NCBI RefSeq assembly: GCF_001653235.2
Contig: NW_019154065.1
Coordinates: 69,060-133,059, forward strand
DNA: 64,000 bases
Reading direction: 5' to 3'
From: Pochonia chlamydosporia 170
Lineage: Eukaryota > Ascomycota > Sordariomycetes > Hypocreales > Clavicipitaceae
This document shows positions 1-12,299 of this stretch, piece after piece; position 1 is the first letter of the stretch; each line of letters opens with the position of its first letter. A program made the position numbers and the translations under genes. The notes below the pieces were generated by a model. It did no database searches and was not told the origin of the DNA. It saw only the letters and a list, made by a program, of their open reading frames with translations.

Positions 1-297
1 GATTACATCCCAGATGCAACATTCGATCCTTGCATTTGGTAAATGGGAGATGGTGATGCATCAATCCATACACTCCTCTCATTGATTGATATTGATTGAT
101 GCTCGTTGACGCTAGACATGGGACCCTTGCCAGATTCAGTAGTATTAGAGCTTGATATGTTCTCCTAAGCAGAATATACTTATTCACTAACACGCAGTAA
201 CATCAGCTAATATGGCGTTAAATCATTTGAATCTCGTCGCGTCGCGTCGCGTCTGGAAACCCCTATTCCTGATAATTAATCGGCCATTACTTTAGGT
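1..297. other. 5' flank of hAT element 1, no gene seen
   Basis: No coding region is supported here. The stretch lies directly upstream of a hAT transposase and is probably its 5' untranslated and subterminal region. I could not identify a terminal inverted repeat, so the element's left end may lie outside the window. A short GTCGC tandem run sits near 236-252. Confidence 0.4.
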
Positions 298-2465
298 ATG
301 GCAAACCACCCAGGCGCAATCCCCTTTGACTCCGTCCTATCGGTCGACAATAAGCCTGCCGTACCATTTGACTGGAATCCAACTCCAGAGGAAGAAGCCC
401 GCATCTTCAAACGATGGCAACGGTTCACAATAGCTGAACGATCAAAAGATACCTCGTCTTGGGTGTGGGAATACGGCATTGAGATCCAGTCTCAGACAAC
501 GAGACGATGGATTTGTATGCCGTGTATCCGTCAAAAAAGCAACAGCCCACAATCCTACGATTCTAGAGGCACACAAAATGCTGAACATCACTTATGGAAG
601 TCCCACGGTCATTGGGATCTATCAGGAAAGCGCCCCGCACCCTCGTTGGCGAAGGGAGGGAAGAGGATGTTCCCTTCTATTACAGATATCTTCAATCTCG
701 GCCGAGATGACCCAAAGGAACAGTCCTTAGCCAACAATCTAATTAAACGCTTTGATCGAGAGCACTTCCAAAAGCTTGTTATTAACTGGATTGTTGATAG
801 TCAGCAGTCTTTCCAACAAGCCGAGAACCCTCGCCTCCGGCACATCTTCGAATATCTTAACCCTGCCGTTCGGGTCACGGACGCCCACATCTCGAGGCAT
901 ACTGTTCGGCGGCTGGCAATTCAATACTTCGAGAAACACCAGACCAGGGTGAAGGGAATACTAAAGGAAGCTCCCGGGCAGATTCACATTGCCTTTGACG
1001 GCGCTAGGAGCAGGAACCGGCATACATTATATGGAATTACGGCATTGTTTAGAAACGTCAAGAATGAGCCGCAGAAAATCGTCCTCGGGCTTCCCGAACT
1101 AATCAACCGGCACACCGGAGCGAATATCGCGGCAGAGGTACTCGACGTTATTAGCTCCTTTAGCATAGAGGACAAGCTTGGCTATTTTACTCTTGACAAC
1201 GCGGGCAACAACGATACGGCGATGGAGATTATCGGCAGAAATCTCGGCTTTGATCCTATCCAGCGCCGGATCCGTTGCACGGGACATATACTCAACCTCG
1301 TTGTCAAGGCTCTACTCTTTGGAAAAGATGTCGAAGCCTTTGAAGAATCCCTTGTTAAGGGAGAGCTTCTTGCCAGGGCAGCACACGATGAGTGGATGAA
1401 GAAGGGGCCTGTCGGAAAAGCTCACAACTTTGTAGTTTGGCTTCATCGGTCGGATATGTTAACCCAGCTGCTCAGGCAGTTGCAACGGGAGTATTGCGCA
1501 GCGTCTAAAGACCCAGAAATGCAGAGCCAGAGTCCACTGGATGTCCATCTCGATAATGATACAAGGTGGTTGTCCCAATATTACATGATCCGGCGATTAC
1601 TTAAGCTGCAGCCGTTCTACGATGAATTTATTATCAAGGCAAAGAGACTTTTCCAAGAAGCGAGGAAAGGAGAGAGAGATGCCAAGTTGCCACCCTGCCT
1701 TGAGAAGAAGAGCCTTCTTGGCGACAATGACTGGGCAGTCCTTAGAGCCTTTGAGAATATCCTGCACGACTTTTACGTTGTTGTCCAAGTCCTTCAGGGA
1801 GATACCCAGTCCCGTAGGCGATCGACCGGCGTCGAGGAGACCTTTGGGTCGATGACTGATGTTCTTGAAGCCTTTGAGTTTCTGCTCGGTAAACTTGAAG
1901 AAGCGAAGGCCCTTATTCATCAGTATCCTGAGCCAGAGCAGTTTGGCTTTAATATTAACTTAGGCTGGATGAAGCTCGACAAATATTACCATACTCTTAA
2001 GGATTCACCTGTCTATTACGCTGCTGCTGCCTTACACCCAGCTGTCCGTTGGACATACTTCAAGGATATCTGGAGCCAGGACCATCCGGATTGGATTCAA
2101 GAGGCAAAAAGTCTTGTCCAGACGCTTTGGGATACGGAATGTAATTTGGAAGTTAGGACTACGCCTAATGAAGGTCCTGTTGTTAAGAAGCGCAAGACGA
2201 AGCTCTCTTCTTTTGATAAGTATCGCGAGGCTCATCGGGGAGGCCAGTCACCTAGGCCTCTGTCAATGATTTCGTCGGTAGATGAATACAGCCGCTGGCA
2301 GTCAGACGTAAGCATAGCGGATGGGGATGTTACAAATCCGGTCCAATACTGGATCTCGAAGCAATCCGAGTATCCCCGGTTATCCCGCATGGCTTTAGAC
2401 GTCATGACCGTGCCAGCAATGAGCGCCGAATGCGAGAGGCTTTTTTCGTCAGTTGGCTTAATGGT
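298..2465 (+). pseudogene. hAT transposase 1, 3'-truncated by a pogo element
   Basis: A long open frame encodes a hAT-superfamily DNA transposase. An N-terminal BED-like zinc-finger region has CMPC followed by spaced histidines. A central RNase-H-like core includes IHIAFDGARS and YFTLDNAGNND. The C-terminal hAT dimerisation signature MSAECERLFSS is near residue 705. The family normally continues for about 40 more residues after this motif. Here the frame runs at a TA dinucleotide into the terminal inverted repeat of a pogo element, so the last codons are foreign. The missing hAT tail is not found on the far side of the pogo element; a different hAT is there. The remaining frame is otherwise undamaged, which suggests the break is not very old. 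Confidence 0.85.
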
Positions 2466-2558
2466 TAAGGGATTTTCGGGTGATGCGCCGGATCTGGTGA
2501 TCTGCCGGATTACCTCCACTCTGCACACCGCTTTTTAATCAACAATCACTCAACAACC

Positions 2559-4637
2559 ATGGAGCCGATTGATGAAGCTCTTGAATTCCTGAAATCTGCA
2601 GACAAAATTAATTATGCTAAGGCAGCACGACGTTTCAATTGCGATGAGACTACGCTGCGGCGCCGGCATCAAGGCAAACAGAGGTCAAGACGGGATGCTG
2701 ACAGATTGTATAAGTCATGTCTATCAAAACAACAAGAACGAGATCTTATTGCCTATATTCACAAGCTTTCATCGCGTGGCATCCCCCCCACGCTATCAAT
2801 GGTAAAGAACTTTGCGCAGGATATCGCGAAAATTAAGGTCGGAAAGGACTGGCCGTACAGCTTCGTTCGACGCAATCGTAATGAGCTTGGTTGCATCTGG
2901 TTTGACGGGCTAGACGCCGCGCGAAAGAGAGCCGATAATGCCTCTAGGTATAAGGATTATTTTGAGCTTGTAAGTCAACGTGCAACGCTCCCCATTCGCG
3001 GCTGATGGTAGAAGATCCGCACGAAAATCGAGAAATACAACATTCTGCCTTGCAACACATATAACGTGGACGAAAAGGGGTTTCTCTTGGGCGTGATTAA
3101 TAGGACAAAGAGAGTATTTTCCCTAAGTGTCAAAAAGCAGGGTAAATTACTCGGCGCATCGCAAGATGGCAATCGATCCTGGATTACCTTCCTGGCATGC
3201 GTCTGCCAGGATATGACATCGCTGCCGCCATTTCTCATCTACCAAGGCAAGCCAGGGCAAGTCCAAGATTCTTGGCTTGCAGAGTTTGACCCAGAGCATC
3301 AATCGGCTTTCTTTACAACCTCGGAGACGGGGTGGACAAATCACGAACTTGGGAAAGAGTGGCTAATAGGCGTTTTCGACCGCTTTACCAAGGCGAAAGC
3401 CCGCAACGGTCGTGATTATCGTCTCCTTATTACTGATGGCCACTCCAGCCATGTTAATATGGACTTTCTAGAGTGGTGTGACCAACATAGGATTATTATT
3501 GCGGTGTTCCCTCCCCATTCCACACATCGGTTGCAGCCCTTAGATGTGTCGCTGTTTAGCCCTCTGTCAACCGCATACTCAAATCAGCTTATCCAGTGGA
3601 CGGCAAAAACACAAGGCCTTATTAATCTATCAAAGCGCGAGTTCTGGACTTTGTTTTGGAGCGCATTTGAAACTTCCTTCTCTGCCGAGAACATTGCGAG
3701 TGGGTGGAAACGCACTAGTCTCTTGCCATTTGACCCAGAAGTCATTTTATCCCAGATCACCGACAAAGAAGAAGACAATTCAGATACAGGTGGAGACTCT
3801 GCAGAGTCATTGGCCCTCCAACAACCTACTGCTCGAGATTTACGCCGACTTGTAGACAAAGTTGTCGATACGTCCGCTGCAGATAGGGGCCGCAATAGCC
3901 GAAAGCTGAAGAGCACTCTCGAAAGCCTTCAATCCGAGGTTGACCTGCTTCGATATGAGAACCAAGGACTCCGTGAGACAATTATTCAGGAGAAGAAGCG
4001 CAGGCAGCGCGGTAAAGCCTTAAAAGATCTACTTTTTGATCGAACAGATCCTAACGCAGCCCAGGTGTTTAGCCCAGCAAAAGTCGCACAAGCTCGCGTA
4101 AAGAAGGCAGAAATAGACGCGCAACGGAAAGAGGAGGCACTAAAGAAGGAAGCCCAAAAGGTTCAGCGGCAGAAGAAGGCAGCAGAGCAGAAAGCTCTAG
4201 CCCTAGAGAGAAGGAGGCAACGTGAGGCAGAAACAGAGAGGAAGCGGCAGGCAAAAGAAGCCAGACAACAAGAGAGGGAGGAAAATCGGCAGATCCGACG
4301 AGATCTCGAGCGCCAGGATCTAGAAATAGCACATAAAATGCAACATAAAGGACAGGCGGCTTTAGACGGTCGCGAAAAAAGTGCGGATGTTGAGGATGAA
4401 ATAATCGTCGCTCTTCCACCTACACGGGAGCCACCGGCCGCATGGAAGACGCCAGATCCACCAAGACAAAATGCGAAACGGAAGGCAATAGCCACTCCAA
4501 ACCGCACTGCTAGCCCAAAAAAGCCATTTCTCGTTGTTGAGAATGATCGGGAGATAGTGGTAGCATTTTGGGACTCTAGGAGGCCGCAGCGCAATAGCAA
4601 GCGGCCGCGATGGCTTGAGGACTATGAAATAGAATGA
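2559..4637 (+). CDS. pogo/Fot-like transposase (DD35D), apparently intact
   Basis: This is a cut-and-paste transposase of the pogo branch of Tc1/mariner. The model joins 2559-2969 and 3012-4637 and removes a 42-nt GTAAGT...TAG intron, giving 678 residues. Read without splicing, a TGA at 3003 would split the gene. The N-terminus has a Psq-type helix-turn-helix (AKAARRFNCDETTLRRR) and a CENP-B-like second DNA-binding domain. The DDE core shows Asp157 in VDEKGF, Asp279 in ITDGHSSH and Asp315 in LQPLDVS, a 35-residue spacing that matches DD35D of Fot1-type enzymes. A long Lys/Glu/Arg/Gln-rich coiled coil follows from about residue 420. No disabling change is visible, so the enzyme may be functional. 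Confidence 0.88.
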
Positions 4638-4734
4638 TACGCATCTAGCAGCAGAATTTTCATTATATGCTTGATTTTGGATGATTTAGGATCACGATTG
4701 TGGACTTGTTGTCAGTTAATGCCTGGAGTGCAAG

Positions 4735-7700
4735 CAGTGAAGCTAGTAGTTGGTCACTCATCCAGTCCAACTGAGCGAGTTGCCAGTTGATCCAGTCCAG
4801 TTGGCCTGTTTCTAGACTGGATCACTCAAATGGATGGGCTTCAACTGGACTGGTTAGGCGATGTAACTCACTCAGTTCGACTGGCAGTTGGACTGGATGA
4901 TTATGTAATTGTCAAACGGGTGGCGGTCTCGGTATTTGGAATACCTGGGTTTGTAGCTATTGATAGAACAATTTGTTGTGTAAGGCTCTTTCAAAACGTT
5001 TGAGGACCTTCTAAGCCGTTTGAGGCGACTTTTGATACAGCGAAAAATCCAGTGAACAGACGTTCTGTAATACTGTACTTCTATATGTTAGAACCATAAC
5101 GACTGTATGATAGAACAGCAATTAACTCAATCCACGCACAATTAGTTCGCACAATCCAACAGTAATATACTCTGAAGCCTGTATGATACTCGGAAAAAGA
5201 CTCGTATCATTAAAATTAAGAAACAATATCACAACAGTTACAACTCACTATTTTCCTACCAAGTCAAGACATACTATGGCTTTACAGGCTAGCTCTATTC
5301 TAACCTCTGTTTCTGAGCAGGATTGGAGTGATATCGACCCTGCTCTCCCGCCCCTTACATCGTCATCACTAGCTCCTTCAGCTATTACTGATGGCGATGG
5401 CAACGGCGAGGTCAATGAAGGAGAAAAGCTCACTTATAAACGCACATCAGAAGTGTGGGACCACTCTTTTTACTCACGGCACAAGATTATAAAAAATTCG
5501 AAAGGGCAGAGTATTTGGAGGTGTAAATACTGCTCTAAAACCTATGTGGATACTGGTGGAACTGGCAACGCAAAAACTCACCTTGTCAAGCATCACAGCC
5601 GTCAAATTCAGACACAAAATGAGAAGCGTATAAAGGGATATCAACATACTATTGATATGGCCCAATTTCGCGCCCGGTCGGATGCGGCAAATCATAAGTG
5701 TCGAAGGCTTAATATGGGAGATGAAGGAGATGACGAAAGAGGTCAGGGAAGTGAGCTTGATCCAGCTGTTTTGGAACAATTGTACGTTGCTTGGATCACA
5801 ACTTGTGGCGTGGCTTTTGAGATGGTGGAGAGGAAAGAATTTAGAGCGTAAGTAGGAATTCTACGTCCAGTTTTATATGTTGCCATTTATACTAACCTAC
5901 TCTTTTGTAGATTTACTCGATACCTTAATAAGAATGTCGATGTACGTCTCCCTAGTTCAGCTGATACTATTCGTGGATGGACAATTCGAACATTTGAAGG
6001 TCAGAAAAAGAGGATCCGGAAAGAACTACAAGAAGCTCTCTCCAAAATTCACATAACTGTCGATCTTTGGACCTCTGGCAACCGCAAGTCTATTTTGGGT
6101 ATAATTGGACATTATATTGGAAAGGAAGGCAAACTTAAACATAACGTTCTTGCAGTTCGAGAGCTTCAGGGAGATCATGGTGGCGAGAACCAAGCAGCTG
6201 TTATTGCAGACGTTCTTGTGGACTATGAAATGGAGTACAAATTGGGCTTTTTCGTAGGGGATAATGCTCAGTCAAACGACATACTCTGTACTGCCCTTTC
6301 AGCTTGTACGTTGATCTACGACGTGACTCAATATTATACTAACTTCTTCATAGGGTTAGACCTGAACAAGTCCTTTGTTTGGGATCCAGTATTTCGAAGA
6401 CTTCGATGTAATGGCCATATAATTAATCTCTCCGCACAAAGCTTCTTATTTCCGAATATCCCTGACAAAGATAATCTGGTCGTTTTGGACTCTCAAATCA
6501 ATGGTCGTCTTCCAAAGGAATTCAATAAAGAACAGATGAAGATGTGGAGGAAAAAAGGGCCACTTGGCAAGCTTCACAACATCTCAGTTTACATTACACT
6601 GAGTACACAACGTCTAGATGCCTTCAAGGTGGTTTCTGGCAACCTACGCCTTCCCCGAGATAACTCCACTCGTTGGAATTCGTGGTATCGGATGTTAGCC
6701 CGAGCACTGATACTGCGAGAGGCTATTAATACTTATACCTTGATGAACCGAGCAGATCTTCAACAAGATATACTCAGTGATGAGGATTGGGCAGAACTTG
6801 AGTCGTTGATCGAGTATTTAGAAGCATATGACCATGGAACACTTGCCTGTGAAGGCCGATACTCTACGGCAGAGACAATTCTTCCAATTATGGAGTTTTT
6901 ACTTGAGATTTTCGAAGAAGGCAGACATAAGCATGTCAATAATCCCTTTCTTGGGCCTTGCTGTCAAGCAGGTTGGGATAAGTTAGAGAAGTATTACAAT
7001 AAGACAGGTGAGTCATGTGCTTATGTTGGAGCTGTTATTCTTGTGCCTACTCACAAGTGGGAGTTCTTTGAAAAGGGAGTCCTGTGGAAGGATAAATGGG
7101 TTCAAGATGCTCAAGCTGCTGTACAAATGGTCTGGGAGAATGAGTATAAACAAGTCGAGCCTCCCCTTCCAGTTCCCCGTTCGCAAAGTCATCAGAACGA
7201 TAGGAAGAAAGAAAATCGGTTCAAGACTTGGTCACGGCAGCATACAAAGGTTCCAGAGGTTATAGATGAGTACAAAAGATACTGCAAGGAACCAGTGATG
7301 GAAATGGACCCGGATGAGGTATTTGATCCGCTTGAATGGTGGCAGGAGTCCACACAACAAAAGGTCTATCCATATCTCTCAAAAATGGCTCTAGATTTGC
7401 TCTCAATCCCAGCAATGTCAGCCGAGGTTGAAAGATTGTTTTCTAGTTGCAAGATTACAATCACCGACCGAAGGAATCGCATTGGGATTGATGCTGTAGA
7501 GGCTATTGAGTGTTTGAAGTCGTGGCTACGGGAAAATAACGTTGCATGGGTTGATGAGGAGTGGATAGACCGATGGGTAGCAGAGGTAGAGGCGGAGACA
7601 CAAAAAGGAAAGGAAAGGGTAGAATAATGTAAATAGTTTATAGTAGGAAAAGAGAGCATGGTGACAGCAAGGTAGCAACAGCGAGGTGTACATAGCTTAT

Positions 7701-7885
7701 ATTGATATCTGTCGTAAAGGATGGGGCCGTACCGCCGCTAGCTATATATAGTAATCCAGTCCAACTGGCAGTTCAACTGAGTGGCAGGCCTCACTCAACT
7801 GGATGGGCTTCAACTGGACTGATTATATAGCCAACTGACTCAGTTGGGCGGCTGAACTCACTCAGTTCAACTACTAGTTTCACTG
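4735..7885 (+). mobile_element. Complete hAT transposon inside the pogo element
   Basis: The left end begins CAGTGAAGCTAGTAGTTG and the right end is the inverted CAACTACTAGTTTCACTG, differing at one position. The 8-bp sequence agtgcaag flanks it on both sides (4727-4734 and 7886-7893), a perfect hAT target duplication. The element is 3151 bp. Subterminal regions are full of short CAACTGA/CCAGTC repeats in both orientations (about 4755-4900 and 7750-7880), typical of hAT transposase binding sites. It inserted in the 3' untranslated part of the pogo element, downstream of that element's gene. Confidence 0.92.
5276..7627 (+). CDS. hAT transposase 2, apparently intact
   Basis: The spliced model joins 5276-5847 and 5911-7627 and gives 762 residues. 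Intron 1 is 63 nt (GTAAGT...TTGTAG, with a CTAAC branch site). An upstream in-frame ATG at 5183 would add 31 residues. The N-terminus has a BED zinc finger (CKYC followed by a paired His). The core contains KIHITVDLWTSGN and FFVGDNAQSND, and the C-terminus has the dimerisation motif LSIPAMSAEVERLFSS followed by DRRNR. A possible second intron (6309-6356, 48 nt, CTAAC branch) keeps the frame whether or not it is removed. With perfect ends and no stop codon this is the best candidate in the window for an active autonomous hAT. Confidence 0.88.
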
Positions 7886-7947
7886 AGTGCAAGCGGGAGT
7901 AAATCCGGCAGATCACCAGATCCGGCGCATCACCCGAAAATCCCTTA

Positions 7948-10407
7948 CCGAGGAGCTTTGCGGAAAAGGGCATTCAGAACGCGAATGCTCATCTGTTCAA
8001 GGATCACAGAATATGCGCACCCGGCGAGGCGACAAAATCGTCGGCTCAAAAACAAGCAGAAAAGGTAAGGAACAGGGACCAGAGGTCTATTGCTGATGTG
8101 ATGAAACTCGATACAAGGCTCCCACGCGAGCAAGACAGTGCGAATAAGCTCGTTCAAGGCTTCGACCGGAAGTTGTCGCGTTACGCGGTTCCAATTCAAT
8201 TTTTACTACGCTGAAGACCGCAGTTCTTGATTTAATAGCCTGTCAATTGCTTGTATATCTGAACTTTTTGTCCTCCTCTTGCCAGAGGGATTCACGTCAT
8301 TTATCTTAGCAAAGAAGCATTATTTCCAGCCTTCTAATTATTTCCAAGTGGCTGGCCAGCCTCTTCACCTTCTGATATCCATGATTTTATGACATCCAGC
8401 AATTACTCTAAGTCTGCTTGTTCAATCAACAGAGGCAGCCTTATCCGACAGAAGTACTTCCAACGACTTCTACTCGAATGGATCATTGAGGAGAATCACT
8501 CTTTTACTGTTTGTTGTGAACAAGGAAGACTGCGAAGAATATTCGAATATCTCAATCCCCTTGTGAAGATAACCGACGCCAACATTACGAGGCCGACTAT
8601 TCGCCGGAAAGTTCTCTCGGCCTACGAAACACATAAAAGTAAGGTTGCAGAGGTTTTGCGGTAGTCATCGGGCCTGATTCATGTCTCATTTGACGGATGG
8701 AAGTCAGGGAATAGACACAGTCTGTACGGAGTTGCTTGCTTCTTTCGGGACGAGAACAGTCAGCCGCGAAAGCTAGTGCTTGGCGTCCCTGAGCTGCGAA
8801 CGCGCCATTTTGGGCACAATATTGCGGCAGAAATACTTGACGTCCTTGACGCGTATGGAATTAAGGATAGGGTTGGGTACTTCACATTAGATAATGCAGA
8901 GAGCAATGACAAAGCGATGGAAGTAATTGGTGGCGAGCTTGGCTTCATGGGATCGACGAGGCGTGGCCGCTGTTTCGGCCACACTCTAAACCTCTCCGCG
9001 AAAGCTCTTCTTTTTGGCCACAACGTTGAGGCGTTTGAAGAGCAGCTGTCAGGTGCAGCAGCCTTATCTGAGGCAGAGCACACGCTTTGGCGGCGCAAGG
9101 GACCCGTCGGAAAGTTGCACAATCTAGTCGTAGATATTAGGAGGTCGGATCAGCTTATTTATCTCCTGCGAAGTATACAGCGGTCAGAATTCGACATGTC
9201 GGCTGATGTTAGGGTCAGAGCAAGCAAGACACTCGATCTAATCATTGACAACGATACACGATGGCTTTCTCAACTATATATGATAAGGCGAGCCATTACT
9301 CTCCGTCCATACCTTGAGCAGCTTATATTGAAGCATCGCCAGCAATGGGAGCAAGATAACAGGTCAAAGAGGACAGGCAATTTAAGGAAGTCGGCCAAGG
9401 AGCCGCGGATTTGCTTGGAAGAAAACCAGTTGACGGCTCATGACTGGACCGTCCTTGGGCATCTCGCTACACTTCTTGGGTTCTACGAAGATGCCGTCAA
9501 GACTCTAGAAGGCGATGGTCAGCAGCGCAAGCGCAAAGGTGGATGGGTGGGCTCCTACGGGAATGTGTGGGAAGTCATTCAAGGATTTGAGTTCCTTCTA
9601 GAGGTCCTCGAAGAGTATAAGCAGCTTGCGTCTGGAATACCTGACCCGGAGCATTTCAGAATTAACATCAACTTGGGATGGGAGAAGCTGAACAAGTATT
9701 ACTGCGCGTTGGACGAGACACCAATTTATTATACGGCTTTGGCCCTGCATCCGGCTTTCCGATGGGGATATTTCGAGAACGAGTGGAAGGACAATACGAA
9801 ATGGGTGACGAAGGCGAAGCAAATGGTTCGAGAAGTGTGGGAAACGGAATATCGCAACCTGCAAATAGACTCAAGCCCCGTGGTCCACGAACCGGCAGCT
9901 AAGCGGCAGCGCAAGTACTACAACCCTTTTCAGGCGTATTGTGAACGCACTCGGCCAGTCTCTAGATGCGGCAGGGTTAAAGAGGAAGGGTCGTCGCCCG
10001 CTCGCATAGATGTGGATGTTGACGAACTGGAATTATGGCAGTCATCGAGAGAGGATGGGGACAGCGACATTAGAGATCCGATAACGTACTGGCATGAGCG
10101 CCGACGAGGATATCCACGCCTGTCGCGAATGGCGCTGGACTTCCTTACGATTCAGCCAATGTCAGCTGAGTGTGAGAGATTGTTTGCGGCAGCGGGACGC
10201 ATGGTAACACCGCTGCGAAGCCGGCTTGATGCTGATATCATAGGAATGTGCCAAGTGCTACGGTCGTGGTTGAGAGCTGGGGTAATCGACGACCTAGACG
10301 TACTGCTTCTTCCCGTTGAGACTGTTGACGGTGAGGAGCCCGTAGAAGACACTGATGGGGGGGAGAGTTCGGGTGATAACTCTGATGAGGTAGACGACAC
10401 CGCGTGA
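7948..10407 (+). pseudogene. hAT transposase 3, 5'-truncated and interrupted
   Basis: Coding resumes directly at the TA outside the pogo right end with the end of a BED finger (AEKGIQNANAHLFKDH), so about the first 90 residues are missing. The frame continues to GFDR at 8165, is interrupted by a 277-bp solo LTR, and resumes at KYFQRLLLEWII (8451). An in-frame TAG at 8662 breaks it again. The rest runs cleanly through a hAT core to MSAECERLFAAAGRMV and an acidic tail ending at 10407. The element's 3' end is probably near 10601, where a CTCAACTCAAC-rich subterminal region stops and bHLH coding sequence begins. The hAT therefore seems to have inserted into that gene. Confidence 0.82.
8174..8450 (+). 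repeat. Solo LTR inserted in hAT 3
   Basis: A 277-bp insertion starts TGTCG and ends CGACA and is flanked by the 5-bp direct repeat gaagt (8169-8173 and 8451-8455). Removing it and one repeat restores the hAT reading frame (Asp-Arg-Lys-Tyr-Phe-Gln). The 5-bp duplication, the TG...CA termini and the size fit a solo LTR left by recombination between the two LTRs of a retrotransposon. It contains no gene. A near-identical copy lies inverted at 12300-12577. Confidence 0.85.
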
Positions 10408-10550
10408 TCGCAAAATTAGAAGTACAAGTAGTGAATGAGAGAGGGAAAATGGCCACAGCCTGAATGACTAATCAGTCAACTGATGGACGTCAATGTCCAT
10501 TAGGCACACATTTTGTCAATCCACGGCTGTATCTCGTTGACCAGGTCAAC

Positions 10551-12294
10551 TCAACGCAACTGAAGCAATTTGTGGGTTGAGTTGAGTGGTTTACACCCTT
10601 GGTTGGCTATGCCACGGACTTCTTTAGCTTCTTTCAGCTTGGTCTTTAAGTTTCGCAGCTCTTGTCTCAGGTCGTCATTTTCATTTCGAAGTTTTATTAT
10701 ATACGAAATGGCATTTTCCACCACACTTGCTTTGCTGTTCAGAATGTTCGAGTGTGCCTTGCCATCCTTGTGCTCCACATCATCACCCTGGTCCAACTTT
10801 TGTTCATCCAACAAAAAGCTCGCCATAATTTGCAGAGCAGAATTGATACGGTTTCTTCGTCCTTGCTCGGCAACCTTGTGAGATATTCGTTTTGCGGTGA
10901 GATTCGCTGACGCCTCTGCTGGATATGAAATTCCAGGCACTGCATTCATTTCCAAGATATTATCGTAGTTTGATTTGGTCATGAGCAACCGCGAAACTGT
11001 GTCCGCCATCGATAGGCCAGGAGTTCTCGGAAGTAGAAGCTTAATCTTCGGAGATGTTCTTAGTAGCAACGTAGGGGAGGAGTGGATTGATCGAATGAAT
11101 CATTTCCTGCTATTTTTGGCAGCGATTGGAGCCGTCTTACGCGCTCTAGACGCAGATGATACCGGGTGTAGTTGAGGACCTTGTCTTGCTGATACAGTTT
11201 CCGGGTTTTGCACGGTATGGGACAGGAGGGGCTGTTGCTCGGCGTTCCTCGATAAGTACGGTTCGATGTGGGAAGTCTGTGACACATGGGATATGTTAAT
11301 CGGCGCGGGCGGTCTGTTTGATATTGATTCCAGTAGCTCAAGTAATTCAATATTCTCCGTGGAAGTGCCCAGTTCCTGACGGAGCTCTTTTTCGTTGATT
11401 GCGCGTGGCTTCTTGGCTTTCGAAGCGGGGAGTCTCATGAACGAAGTTAGCGGAGCGGGATGAGGCTGCTGCTGTTGGTTCTGCTTTCCTTTCTGCTCTT
11501 CGGCCAGGGAATGAGGTTTGGATTGCTGCGTGCTGCCTTTCTGTGTTTGGATGTGGGGTGATCTACTAGAGGATTTTCCAGTCAGGACTGGAGGGGGCAC
11601 AATTTCAAGCACACTTTTGGATGATGCGGACACATTTTCCTCGGAGCCTTCAGATGATGAGGCTGGCCGAGGAAGCAATCTCTGAACCGATGATTCCGAC
11701 AAATGCTTCTCCTCAACTTCAGTCACCACTTGTGACCTAGTACCAGGGCTTGGTCCCATTTTCCAGTGCTGGGGTTTGACCAGGTATGAGTCCTTAATGC
11801 ATTTATCCTGTTCCTTGATTGTCTTGTACTTGCTAGCCTCATTGGCCAAATCTGTACTTGATCCGCCTGATGGAGGCATGCCAAGGTCTTTTAGATCCAT
11901 ATCCGGTGAGTTGCTAAACTGGGCGCTATTGTCGTAAACAGACGGTGGGTCGTTTTGGCCATATGAAGCAGATGAAGTAGACGGGCCAAAGCTTGCTCCA
12001 TGTGTCGTAAAGGCATTTTCCATGTTGATGTCAGGATCCAAGGTCATCACATAGTCGGCATCGAGAGACGTAAAGGCTATCTGTGGCATTAATTAGCTTT
12101 CACCTTCGATGCTCTGGACAACTTGACCATTTTTTGATTATATTGAACCTGGGTGGGAGATTCGGTTTGATTCCAATTGTACTCACATCTTGCTGCTCTA
12201 ACATTCGATGCTGATATCTCCAATGATAAGGTGTTCGCTGAGGCATCAGCTCTGCCTGGGAGAAAAATTGGCCGCTACCAGGAGCTATCTCCAT
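10551..12294 (-). pseudogene. PHO4/NUC-1-like bHLH regulator, disrupted
   Basis: Exon 1 (12294-12187) and exon 2 (12080 onward) flank a 106-nt GTGAGT...CAG intron. The protein has a long Ser/Gln/Pro-rich region and then a basic helix-loop-helix with HKVAEQGRRNRINSAL, the E-box-reading residues of the PHO4/NUC-1 phosphate-starvation regulator family, followed by a leucine-zipper-like helix. An in-frame TGA at 11100-11102 lies before the bHLH domain and fits CGA to TGA. Other positions fit C-to-T decay too (KRISHK where the family usually has KRTSHK). The C-terminus is cut near 10601 by the hAT 3 end, and an LTR copy stops 5 bp upstream of the ATG. It is probably a dead copy of a phosphate regulator. 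Confidence 0.72.
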
Positions 12295-12299
12295 ACTTT

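Larger units (their letters stand above)
2468..7945 (+). mobile_element. pogo/Fot-like DNA transposon with nested hAT
   Basis: The left end reads AGGGATTTTCGGGTGATGCG and the right end is its inverted copy, a terminal inverted repeat of at least 40 bp. TA sits directly outside both ends (2466-2467 and 7946-7947), as expected for Tc1/mariner-pogo insertion. Without the nested hAT and its 8-bp duplication the element is about 2.32 kb. It holds one spliced transposase gene with an intact frame. The left flank is hAT 1 and the right flank is the N-terminal part of a different hAT, so the two flanks are not the two halves of one target. A 75-bp remnant of the same right end occurs at 18481-18555. 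Confidence 0.88.

Noticed and set aside
1597..1920. Minus-strand 107-codon frame inside hAT 1
   Set aside because: It overlaps well-supported hAT coding sequence and has no recognisable motif.
2559..3066. Pogo transposase as a two-piece pseudogene broken by TGA
   Set aside because: A 42-nt intron with a GTAAGT donor and TAG acceptor removes the stop and keeps the DDE frame.
4069..4600. Two minus-strand frames of 116 and 145 codons opposite the pogo transposase
   Set aside because: They are shadows of the Lys/Glu-rich coiled-coil codons, and the plus-strand gene is clearly real.
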